This document shows, piece after piece, positions 1-5,807 of a DNA stretch of 5,807 nt. The translations under genes and the position numbers were made by a program. The notes below the pieces were generated by a model, which was not told the DNA's origin, did no database searches, and saw nothing but the letters and a program-made list of their open reading frames with translations. Source of the DNA: Pseudomonadota bacterium (GTDB taxonomy: Bacteria > Pseudomonadota > Alphaproteobacteria > Acetobacterales > Acetobacteraceae); the NCBI GenBank assembly GCA_021808185.1, contig JAKBCB010000260.1:1-5807 (forward strand), given 5' to 3'. Positions within the stretch are counted from its first letter, which is position 1. Each line of letters begins with the position of its first letter.

Positions 1-2673
1 GAAATTACCGCTTCCCGGCACCGTGCTGGAGACCGCGAAGCCGTCAATGCCGGAGATCGCGTTCTTGCCGAGCAGGCGTACGTCGCCCACCACTCCGCCG
101 CTGCTCGACAACCCGCCCGTCACGATCGTGCTCGTCGCGGCTTCGCTGATGTTGCCGTTGGCCGTCGTCAGATCGACCAGCGCCTCGACGTTGCCCATCA
201 GGGCGTTGCCGTTGAACACGATGCCGGACGCGCCGTCGAGCCTGATCCCGAAGCCCTGCACGTTGGCCGCCGTCTCCAGCGACACCGAGCCGCCCGAGAG
301 CGTCACGTTGCTGCCGGATACCTGCCCGGTCACGTCGATGCTGCCGGCGCTGCCGGCGGTAACCTGGATTGTGCCCGATGTCAGCGGGCCGGCAAGCGTT
401 GTGCTGCCGGTGACGGTCAGTGCGAACGCGCCGCCGGCGGTGTTGTAGCTGCCGACATTGGCGATGCTGTTCGTGCCGAGCGAGAGATCGAGCGACGCGC
501 TGATGCCGCTGAGCGTGCCGACATTGAGCAACTGCCCGCCCGCGACCTCGCTCACGGCGCCGGATGTGGTGAGGGCGAGCGTCGGCGCGCTGCCGGTGAA
601 ATCGAGCGCCCCGTCCACCGAAATGCCGCTGGCCGTTGTCGTGGCCGTGTTCGCCACGGTGACGGCGCCGATCTCCAGAACGTTCGCGCTCACCGCGCTG
701 ATCACACTTTGCGCGAGTGCCAGCCCGTTCACGCCGCCAAGGCTGACGGTGCCGTTCAGCGTCGCCGGTGCGATCTCGACGGTGCCCAAGGGCGCGCTGA
801 GCGATCCGGCGCCGGAGGCGACCGACAAGGCATCGGTCTGGATCGTGATGCGCTGCCCGCTCGCGGCGCCGACGGCGCCGGTCGCGGCGAGCGAGACGCT
901 GCCGCCCGTGCCCGCGAGCAGGACCACCGATCCGGTGGTCGAACCGACCGCGCCGAGGATGGAGATCAACGGCGGTGCCGCGCCGCGCCGCGCGAAGGGC
1001 ACGGCGCTTCCGGTCTCCAGCAGCACGTCGCCGTTGGCGAACAGGCTGGCGCCCGCGCCGACGGTGATGCTGTCGCCCGCTTGCAGCGTCAGCGAGGCGT
1101 GAGCCATGTCCACGGTGACGTTGGTATCGACGGTGATCGTGTGCTGTGCCTGCAACACGGCATTGCCAGTGAAGCCGTTGAGCACGGTGTTCGAGATCGT
1201 GTCGGTGCCGTTCGCGCCGGTGGCGAACACCGTCAGCGTGCCCGAATTGGTCGTGAACAATCCGTCGTCGGTGCCGCTGCCGGCCACGATGTCGAGGTAC
1301 AACGGATCGAGCAGGATGGTCCCGCTCGCGCCGTGCGGCGCGGAGACATCGACCGCGCCCGTCATGCCGAGATGCGTGCCCGAGACTTCGACAAACCCGC
1401 CGGCGCCGCCCTGGGGGCCGCCCTTCGCGGCGATCGCGCCGTCCATGTGCGTGGTATCGCGCGACAGCACCGCCACGCGCCCGCCGGCGCCTGCTCCGGT
1501 CGCATTGGCCGCGATCACGGCGCCCTTTTGCACGCTGACGTTGCGGGCGGTCCGCGTCGGCGTTACCGATGGGCCGCCGCGCGCGCGCTGAAGCGTGGTA
1601 CCGATCGCGGCGACGCCGCCGCCGCCGCGGCCCGACACGTCGATCGTCGCGCCCGCCGCGACCGCCACGTTGCCGCTGGCGACCACCTCGACGGCCCCGC
1701 CCTTCGTGCCCGGCGCGTCGCCGGTCGCGGCAAGCTGGCCTTCGACGACGATGGAGCCGCCGACGCCGTCGAGCACGACGGTGCCAGCCTTGCCGCCCAC
1801 GGACGCGGCGCCGATCTTGCCGCCCGCGCGCACCAGATTCTGTACCACGCCATCCGCCGCCCGTGCCGTCAGTTGCACGGTGCCGCCCTCAGCCAGGATG
1901 GTGCCGCTGTTGGTGACGAGCGCGGTCGCGGTCTTGCCGTCCGGGCCGACCGGCATCTGCGTGACCTGGTTCGTCACGTTCAGCGCGAGCAGCCCGTCGC
2001 CGTACAGGTCGAGCGTCGCGGTTTTGGCGCCCGCGAGCACGACATGGCCAAGTGTGGCGCTGATGACGCCGGAGTTGGCGACCTGCGGTGCCACCAGCGC
2101 CGCCAGCCCGGCCTGCTTCACGGTAATGCTGCCGCGATTTTCCACCACGGCGCCCGGCTTGGCCGGTTGGTCGAAGGCCAGCGTGCCGGCCATGAAATTG
2201 CGGTTGCTGATCCCGGCGGCCGAGACGATCAGCCCGGCCGCGTTCACCTGCGCGCCCTGGTAGAAAATCACGCCGGACTGGTTGACCAGGATCACCTGCC
2301 CGTTGGCGTCGATCCGCCCGGCGATCCGCGACGGGTCGGGCCCGACGACACGGTTCAGCGCCACCGCGCCGGCCGAGGGCTGCACGAACGTCACCTGTTG
2401 CTGGCTGCCGACATTGAAGCTCTGCCAGTTCAGCGCCGCCCGCTGGCTCGACTGCGTGATTGTCGTGGCCGTGGCACTCTGGCCGATCGTGGCCGAGCCG
2501 GCCACCACCACGCCGCCTTGCGGCCGCGCGTTCGGTGCCGGCTGCGCCGCGGCGGGCAGCGCCAGCACCATCACCACGCTTGCCTGCAACGCCGTGCTCA
2601 GGATCAGCGCCGCGCGGCTGCGCCGGGCCGTGCGAAGCACCCTCACGCCGTCTCCGCCTCGTGCCTTCGCCAT
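1..2673 (-). CDS. Two-partner secretion exoprotein (TpsA), filamentous haemagglutinin-like adhesin, C-terminus beyond window
   Basis: The frame is open from the ATG at 2673 to the window edge, giving 891 residues without a stop. Residues 1-43 form an extended signal peptide: an arginine-rich n-region, a hydrophobic stretch at about 21-39, and an AAA|Q cleavage site. Residues about 50-160 match the haemagglutination-activity (TPS) domain, with ALNRVVG at 105-111, a DANGQVILVNQSG segment at 122-134 and GAQVNAAGLIVSA at 140-152. The rest is Gly/Ala/Val/Thr-rich and repetitive, including GTILLDP at 451-457, as expected of a right-handed beta-helix. I find no cysteine in the 891 residues and one tryptophan (W83). 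Family knowledge: such proteins are exported by Sec, bound by TpsB POTRA domains and displayed or released as adhesins or toxins. The usual NPNG motif reads NQSG here. The C-terminus is unseen, so adhesin versus toxin (CdiA-like) cannot be decided. Confidence 0.93.
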   Translation of the reverse strand, partial: MAKARGGDGVRVLRTARRSRAALILSTALQASVVMVLALPAAAQPAPNARPQGGVVVAGSATIGQSATATTITQSSQRAALNWQSFNVGSQQQVTFVQPSAGAVALNRVVGPDPSRIAGRIDANGQVILVNQSGVIFYQGAQVNAAGLIVSAAGISNRNFMAGTLAFDQPAKPGAVVENRGSITVKQAGLAALVAPQVANSGVISATLGHVVLAGAKTATLDLYGDGLLALNVTNQVTQMPVGPDGKTATALVTNSGTILAEGGTVQLTARAADGVVQNLVRAGGKIGAASVGGKAGTVVLDGVGGSIVVEGQLAATGDAPGTKGGAVEVVASGNVAVAAGATIDVSGRGGGGVAAIGTTLQRARGGPSVTPTRTARNVSVQKGAVIAANATGAGAGGRVAVLSRDTTHMDGAIAAKGGPQGGAGGFVEVSGTHLGMTGAVDVSAPHGASGTILLDPLYLDIVAGSGTDDGLFTTNSGTLTVFATGANGTDTISNTVLNGFTGNAVLQAQHTITVDTNVTVDMAHASLTLQAGDSITVGAGASLFANGDVLLETGSAVPFARRGAAPPLISILGAVGSTTGSVVLLAGTGGSVSLAATGAVGAASGQRITIQTDALSVASGAGSLSAPLGTVEIAPATLNGTVSLGGVNGLALAQSVISAVSANVLEIGAVTVANTATTTASGISVDGALDFTGSAPTLALTTSGAVSEVAGGQLLNVGTLSGISASLDLSLGTNSIANVGSYNTAGGAFALTVTGSTTLAGPLTSGTIQVTAGSAGSIDVTGQVSGSNVTLSGGSVSLETAANVQGFGIRLDGASGIVFNGNALMGNVEALVDLTTANGNISEAATSTIVTGGLSSSGGVVGDVRLLGKNAISGIDGFAVSSTVPGSGNF

Positions 2674-2679
2674 GGGCTG

Positions 2680-2686
2680 CTCCTCC
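2680..2686 (-). promoter_or_regulatory. Ribosome binding site of tpsA
   Basis: GGAGGAG on the minus strand lies six bases before the ATG at 2673. It fixes the tpsA start and lies in the short gap after the tpsB stop, so tpsA can initiate independently on a shared transcript. Confidence 0.85.
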
Positions 2687-2695
2687 GCCGGCGCA

Positions 2696-4423
2696 TCAGA
2701 AGCGCGCCAGGACACGCCAGTAGAATGCCGTCGCGTTGAGTGCCGAGAGGTTGGGGCCGTTCCCGTCAGGGTAGCGGTTGAACCGCTCCAGCGCTTCAAG
2801 ATCCAGTTCGGTGTAGCTGGTCAGCGTGATCCGCGCCCCGCCGCCGGCGGAGCTGATCCGCGCATGCGAATCGCTTTGCAGGTTCTGCCACGTCTCACCC
2901 CAGTCGTAGAAAACATAGTACTGCGTCGCGACATCGAGCGGCTGGCCGAACACCGTGGCCGCGTAGCTGGTGTTGAGCTGCAATTCCAGCGTCGCCGCCA
3001 GTGCCTTGTCGCCCAGCACCTCGCCCGAATAATAGCCGCGCGTGAAGTTGCTGCCGCCGAGATAGAACTGCTCGGCCGGCGGCAGGATCGAGTCGCTCCA
3101 TTGGCCGGTGACAAGGCCCATGAGCGCCACGCTCGCGTTGCCCCAGGGCCGGAACAGCGTCTGCGTGCGGCTGGCGCTGAAATCGTATTTCGTGAAGTCG
3201 CTGCGCTCGCCATGGCGGGGCGCATCCGGCGCGTTGCCGTTGGTCGTGGCACCCAGAATGTCCAACCCGTGCGAGGCACGCAGCGACACCACGTTGGTCG
3301 CCGGACGCGCGGCACCGAGCCAAAGATCGGCCAGCGCATAATCGCCCGCCAGTCGCAGCACGCGCAGCGAGTCGAAGCTCTGCCGCACGAGGTTGCCCGA
3401 CGGCCCGGTATCGATGGTCGAGTCCAGCCCATCGAAACTGAGATGTACATTCAGCGTCTGCTCGCGTGAGCGCAGCACCGGATAGCTCGCCATGGCGCCG
3501 AACACTGTCGTTGTGCCCTGGTAGCCCGCCGCCCCGAGGGCGCCTGTCGGGTTGGTAACACCCGAACCGCCGGTGATGCGCAGGCGCAGGCCGGACGAGC
3601 CGATGAACATCTCGGTCGAGGCCTGGCCGAAATTCTCGCTGTTGGGGAAGGTATGATAGTACGCGATCTCCGTCTGCTCGCCGAACTGGGTGTAGCTGTT
3701 GAAGTCCAGCACACCGAGCGCCTCGATCGGTCCGGTCAGCCGGAAGGCCCGGTTGTCCACCGTGGCGAGGCCAGAGATCGCCTTGCGGCTGACCACGGCG
3801 ACAAGGTCGAGTGCGCCTGGGTCCTGCGCGGAGGGATTGAGCACCGCGTGCAGCGTGACACCGGGCACGTCCTGCGCCAGCAGCAAATAGCGTTCGAGCG
3901 TGGTGGACGTGATCGGTTGCTGCTCGGTCAATCGGTTCAGGAAGCGCAGCACCTGCACACCGGCCGGCCCGATATCCCCGTCCAGCTTGACGCTCGCGAT
4001 CCGCCCCTCGGTAACATCGAAGCGGAGATGGCCGGCGGCATCGAGATGCACGGACACCGTCGTCAGCACGTAGCCGTCGCCGCGATAGCGTTGCAGGATC
4101 GCCTGCCGGGCGGCATCGATGCGCGGCAGCGGCACCGCGCCGCCGATCAGGCCATCGGCCAGCCGCGCGATCTCGGGCAGAGGGTAGGCGGTGACGCCGG
4201 TGACGGAGACGTCCGCCACCCGCACCGGCCGGCTCGGTACTTCGGCCTCCGGCTGGGCGATGGGCGGTGGCGCCACGCCGGGGGAGACTTCCGGCACGGT
4301 GGGGGGCAGGATGCGGGGGACCGGCGAGCCTTGCGGCACTCCGCCGGTGGCAGGCAGCGTCTGCGCGCCCGCCGGCGTCGCCAATGCGGCGCATGTGGCA
4401 AGCAAGGCGATGGCCCGCGTCAC
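2696..4423 (-). CDS. Two-partner secretion outer-membrane transporter (TpsB, ShlB/FhaC/HecB family)
   Basis: This is a 575-residue outer-membrane transporter when started at the GTG at 4423, a usual length for TpsB. Residues 1-20 are a signal peptide (hydrophobic at about 4-16, AGA|Q cleavage), followed by a proline-rich linker (29-66). A POTRA_2-type module spans about 67-146, a second POTRA-like module about 148-220, and the barrel runs to a C-terminal Phe. The conserved loop-6 motif appears as TRGY at 461-464 (Arg462), and the partner strand motif as FYDWG at 505-509. The only cysteine is in the signal peptide. It precedes tpsA by 22 bases, so both are probably co-transcribed, and it should export that passenger. 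The start is uncertain: GTG 4423 lacks a clear Shine-Dalgarno, and the frame stays open upstream to ATGs at 4557 and 4672. Those extensions look non-coding (Arg/Pro/Trp-rich), and the signal peptide begins right at the GTG. Confidence 0.93.
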   Translation of the reverse strand: MTRAIALLATCAALATPAGAQTLPATGGVPQGSPVPRILPPTVPEVSPGVAPPPIAQPEAEVPSRPVRVADVSVTGVTAYPLPEIARLADGLIGGAVPLPRIDAARQAILQRYRGDGYVLTTVSVHLDAAGHLRFDVTEGRIASVKLDGDIGPAGVQVLRFLNRLTEQQPITSTTLERYLLLAQDVPGVTLHAVLNPSAQDPGALDLVAVVSRKAISGLATVDNRAFRLTGPIEALGVLDFNSYTQFGEQTEIAYYHTFPNSENFGQASTEMFIGSSGLRLRITGGSGVTNPTGALGAAGYQGTTTVFGAMASYPVLRSREQTLNVHLSFDGLDSTIDTGPSGNLVRQSFDSLRVLRLAGDYALADLWLGAARPATNVVSLRASHGLDILGATTNGNAPDAPRHGERSDFTKYDFSASRTQTLFRPWGNASVALMGLVTGQWSDSILPPAEQFYLGGSNFTRGYYSGEVLGDKALAATLELQLNTSYAATVFGQPLDVATQYYVFYDWGETWQNLQSDSHARISSAGGGARITLTSYTELDLEALERFNRYPDGNGPNLSALNATAFYWRVLARF

Positions 4424-4499
4424 TCCGGGGCGCGGCAGGGGGCGGGCTGGCGCGCCGGCTTGCCACGCTCCGCAGCGGCCTCTCCATATTCGGGGCCAC

Positions 4500-4507
4500 G
4501 GGGGGGG
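4500..4507. repeat. Homopolymer run of eight G (C8 on the tpsB sense strand)
   Basis: Eight consecutive G on the plus strand lie 77 bases upstream of the proposed tpsB GTG. On the tpsB strand they are C8, inside the transcribed leader or, if an upstream ATG is used, inside codons for a Pro-rich stretch. Runs of this length can change by slipped-strand mispairing; no effect is shown here. Confidence 0.8.
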
Positions 4508-4638
4508 CGGCGCAATCGCGCGGCCGCAGCCGGTCGGTTCACTCCCTGGACGGTCCATCCCTGCTGTCGTCTCGCCTCCTGTGTTCCCCACCCCTGCCCG
4601 ATGCGACGGACGAGCCGGCGCACCTGACGCTGTTGAGG

Positions 4639-4654
4639 AGGCCGGAAGCGGCCT
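4639..4654. repeat. Perfect inverted repeat, 6-bp stem with 4-base loop
   Basis: AGGCCG and CGGCCT flank GAAG. It would fall in the 5' leader of tpsB. It has no following T run, so it is not a typical intrinsic terminator on either strand. Short GC-rich stems are common by chance in such DNA. Confidence 0.45.
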
Positions 4655-4670
4655 TGGGAGCCACACCGCC

Positions 4671-4726
4671 ACCTTAACAATATTTTTAACATCTTAATCC
4701 CGAAGCGCACAGATTTACAATGTCAA
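4671..4726. promoter_or_regulatory. AT-rich island with spaced TTAACA repeats, probable regulatory region
   Basis: This is the most AT-rich stretch in the window. TTAACA occurs at 4674-4679 and 4686-4691 (12 bases start to start, about one helical turn), with TTAATC at 4694-4699, TTACAA at 4715-4720 and TGTCAA at 4721-4726. The first two TTAA cores are separated by eight bases, one more than the classical CtrA site (TTAA-N7-TTAA), so CtrA is only a loose suggestion. The position between divergent genes supports a promoter or operator role. Confidence 0.5.
4691..4720 (-). promoter_or_regulatory. Candidate sigma-70-type promoter for tpsB-tpsA
   Basis: On the minus strand, TTGTAA (4720-4715) and TAAGAT (4696-4691) are separated by 18 bases; each matches four of six consensus positions. 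A consensus-like TTGACA at 4726-4721 lies just upstream but is badly spaced (24 bases) from the same -10. The implied leader before GTG 4423 is roughly 260 bases. Confidence 0.3.
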
Positions 4727-4739
4727 CCTTGGTGGGTGA

Positions 4740-4769
4740 TTGGCGAGATGCGTTTGATATCGGAATAAT
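4740..4769 (+). promoter_or_regulatory. Candidate sigma-70-type promoter for the host-attachment-family gene
   Basis: TTGGCG (4740-4745) and AATAAT (4764-4769) are 18 bases apart, matching four and five of six consensus positions. It lies about 220 bases before the ATG at 4989. It is the best plus-strand match I see in the region, but judged by eye only. Confidence 0.3.
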
Positions 4770-4975
4770 CCCTGTGAAATCACGGCGCGCGCGTTTCCCC
4801 GCGGTACTTCCGGCGCGCAAAGCAACGCCGCCGCCATCGCGGGCGCCGCGATGTCAGCGACGCCTAGCAATCGCCGTTCGGCAGCCACCGGCTGCCCCCG
4901 TCGGCGGTTGACGCATGTCAATGACGCCAGCCCCCGCCCGCCGCAGTGTCTCCCCAGAGTTGTCGGTGTGGAAGT

Positions 4976-4979
4976 GGAG
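4976..4979 (+). promoter_or_regulatory. Ribosome binding site selecting the ATG at 4989
   Basis: GGAG lies nine bases before the ATG at 4989. It supports this start over the in-frame ATG at 4851, whose 46 extra residues are Arg/Pro-rich and precede the first beta strand of the family. Confidence 0.55.
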
Positions 4980-4988
4980 ACGCAAATC

Positions 4989-5489
4989 ATGACGACGCAT
5001 CGCAGGCTGTTGCTGGTCGTCGCTGACGGCGAACATGCGCGCTTCGTTCGGCCCGGTACCGACAACGCGTTGCACAGCGACAGCGCGTTCGACTCGGCGG
5101 CAGCGCACAAGCGGTCGTCCGACCTCGGCTCCGACCATCCGGGGGCCGCGTACCATACCGGCTCGTCGGCCCGTCATGCCGAGGCACCGCGACACGATCC
5201 GCACGAGCTGGCGAAGGAGAAATTCGCGCAGGTGGTCGCGGGCCAGCTCAACGCGGCGGCGGTCGGCGACACGTTCGACGACTTGGTCATCGCCGCGCCG
5301 GCACACGTTCTGAACGCGATCCGCGAACATCTCGATACCGGTACCGACGCCAAGATCATCGGCACGCTGCACAAGGACCTCGTCAAGACGCCGGATCACG
5401 AGCTGTGGCCGCATGTGCGCGAGTGGGTTCCGCCGGTCCATCGGCCCCCGGCATGGGGCACCGGCACGCAGGACATGCCGGGTCGCTGA
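4989..5489 (+). CDS. Host-attachment / baeRF-family protein
   Basis: A 166-residue, apparently cytosolic protein with no signal peptide or membrane segment. It fits the family annotated as 'protein required for attachment to host cells' (Host_attach / baeRF, AtsE-like). Residues 7-20 are the N-terminal strand ending in VVADGEHARFV. SDLGSDHPG at 44-52 and RHA at 62-64 match the family's variable loop region. An E/K/Q-rich helix follows at about 73-90, then the LVIAAPAHVL strand at 99-108 and HKDLVKTPDHEL at 128-139. The tail after 145 is Pro-rich and slightly longer than usual. Family knowledge: the name comes from attachment phenotypes, while the fold has been related to archaeo-eukaryotic release-factor domains; I see no GGQ motif here. 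The molecular role is therefore unsettled. It is followed after 48 bases by another plus-strand gene, probably in the same operon, and is divergent from the TPS locus. Confidence 0.88.
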   Translation: MTTHRRLLLVVADGEHARFVRPGTDNALHSDSAFDSAAAHKRSSDLGSDHPGAAYHTGSSARHAEAPRHDPHELAKEKFAQVVAGQLNAAAVGDTFDDLVIAAPAHVLNAIREHLDTGTDAKIIGTLHKDLVKTPDHELWPHVREWVPPVHRPPAWGTGTQDMPGR

Positions 5490-5526
5490 CGGGGTTCCGC
5501 GCCGCGCGTCATTCCTCCACGCCGAG

Positions 5527-5531
5527 AAGGA
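5527..5531 (+). promoter_or_regulatory. Ribosome binding site of the downstream unknown gene
   Basis: AAGGA lies six bases before the ATG at 5538, which makes this start convincing although the gene is truncated by the window. Confidence 0.65.
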
Positions 5532-5537
5532 CCGGTC

Positions 5538-5807
5538 ATGGTCGGTTTCACCTTGTCCCCCGAGCAGATCCGCCAGGCCCCGCCGGATGTGCGGCGCTGG
5601 CTGGAGCAGCAGATCGCCGGCGCGCTCGGGCTCGGCCGGCCCGAGCCAGAGTTGCGGATGCCCCAGCGGCATCTCGTCGCCTGCACCGTCGAGGAAGCGC
5701 GCGGCATCCTGTCGCTGCTGCAAGGCATGTTGCCGGCCGTCGGCGTCCTGTTCGAACTGGGGCGCGAGCCGGCCGCGGCGTCCGCGCAGGGCCTGCGCGC
5801 GTTGCGG
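5538..5807 (+). CDS. Protein of unknown function, partial (C-terminus beyond window)
   Basis: Ninety codons are open from the ATG at 5538 to the window edge. I do not recognise a named family. The N-terminus has an LSPEQIRQAP segment at 6-15, then VRRWLEQQIAGALG at 18-31, which looks like an amphipathic helix. A second helical region is at about 51-64 (VEEARGILSLLQGM), followed by a hydrophobic VGVLFELG at 68-75. No signal peptide, metal-binding motif or catalytic signature is visible; one cysteine is at residue 49. It has a good ribosome binding site and lies 48 bases after the host-attachment-family gene with no terminator seen between them, so co-transcription and a shared process are likely. 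Codon use is like the neighbours, and the coding call rests on the open frame, the ribosome binding site and this context. Confidence 0.75.
   Translation, partial: MVGFTLSPEQIRQAPPDVRRWLEQQIAGALGLGRPEPELRMPQRHLVACTVEEARGILSLLQGMLPAVGVLFELGREPAAASAQGLRALR

Larger units (their letters stand above)
4424..4988. other. Divergent intergenic region between tpsB and the host-attachment-family gene
   Basis: These 565 bases separate two divergent transcription units. Short reading frames exist in it on both strands, but none shows a recognisable domain or a convincing ribosome binding site. Its contents are a G8 tract, a small hairpin, an AT-rich island with promoter-like elements, and GC-rich sequence without visible function from about 4780 to 4970. 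The part nearest tpsB (4424-4672) is an open in-frame extension of tpsB and could be leader or, less likely, coding. Confidence 0.7.

Noticed and set aside
709..2739. Very long plus-strand open frame (676 codons) antisense to tpsA
   Set aside because: It is codon-for-codon opposite the tpsA frame. Its translation is Arg/His/Ala/Gly-rich with no domain, while the minus strand shows clear signal peptide and TPS motifs. In GC-rich DNA the opposing frame often lacks stops.
2282..3469. Plus-strand open frame of 395 codons crossing from tpsA into tpsB
   Set aside because: It spans two well-supported genes on the other strand, has no recognisable motif or ribosome binding site, and has the composition of a shadow frame.
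4384..4423. Possible lipoprotein lipobox at the LATC in the TpsB signal sequence
   Set aside because: The residue before Cys is Thr rather than Gly/Ala/Ser, and a normal AGA|Q signal peptidase I site follows in the expected place.
4420..4710. Minus-strand 96-codon frame upstream of tpsB starting MRFGIK
   Set aside because: Its start overlaps the AT-rich promoter-like region, the translation is mostly Arg/Pro/Gln, and no domain or good ribosome binding site is visible.
4851..4988. Upstream ATG adding 46 residues to the host-attachment-family protein
   Set aside because: The extension is Arg/Pro-rich, the family begins with the strand right after the ATG at 4989, and that ATG has a GGAG at suitable distance.
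5053..5348. Direct repeat CCGGTACCGAC at 5053-5063 and 5338-5348
   Set aside because: Both copies lie inside one gene and encode unrelated Gly-Thr-Asp contexts; an 11-base match in biased DNA is likely chance.
4854..5723. Minus-strand 289-codon frame opposite the plus-strand genes
   Set aside because: It covers both plus-strand genes in antisense and has Arg-rich shadow composition, whereas the plus strand matches a known family.

Overview
The window is visibly GC-rich, with codon third positions dominated by G and C, and looks like chromosomal DNA of an alphaproteobacterium. The wording of the adhesin N-terminus and of the small attachment-family protein resembles what I recall from Rhodospirillales/Acetobacteraceae, but that placement comes from memory and is only moderately secure. 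I see no tRNA, rRNA, CRISPR array, insertion sequence or phage gene.

Left part (1-4423, minus strand): a two-partner secretion (type Vb) locus in the order transporter then passenger. The TpsB outer-membrane transporter (2696-4423) carries a signal peptide, a proline-rich linker, two POTRA-like modules and a 16-strand-type barrel with the TRGY and FYDWG signatures. Its stop codon lies 22 bases before the ATG of the TpsA exoprotein (1-2673), which has a strong ribosome binding site. TpsA runs off the left edge of the window. The visible 891 residues are an extended signal peptide, the haemagglutination-activity (TPS) secretion domain and the beginning of a beta-helical passenger. The TPS domain would engage the TpsB POTRA modules in the periplasm so that the passenger is threaded to the cell surface.

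Middle (4424-4988): a 565-base divergent intergenic region. It holds an AT-rich island near 4671-4726 with spaced TTAACA repeats, promoter-like sequences on both strands, a small perfect hairpin and a run of eight G. The reading frame of tpsB stays open through the first 249 bases of this region, so its true start is uncertain.

Right part (4989-5807, plus strand): a gene for a 166-residue protein of the so-called host-attachment / baeRF family. After 48 bases comes the start of a second gene of unknown function with a good ribosome binding site, cut by the right edge. These two are probably one operon.

Nothing here amounts to a clearly new system. The points most worth checking are the unclear tpsB start together with the homopolymer tract, the divergent regulatory island, and the unknown partner of the host-attachment-family gene.
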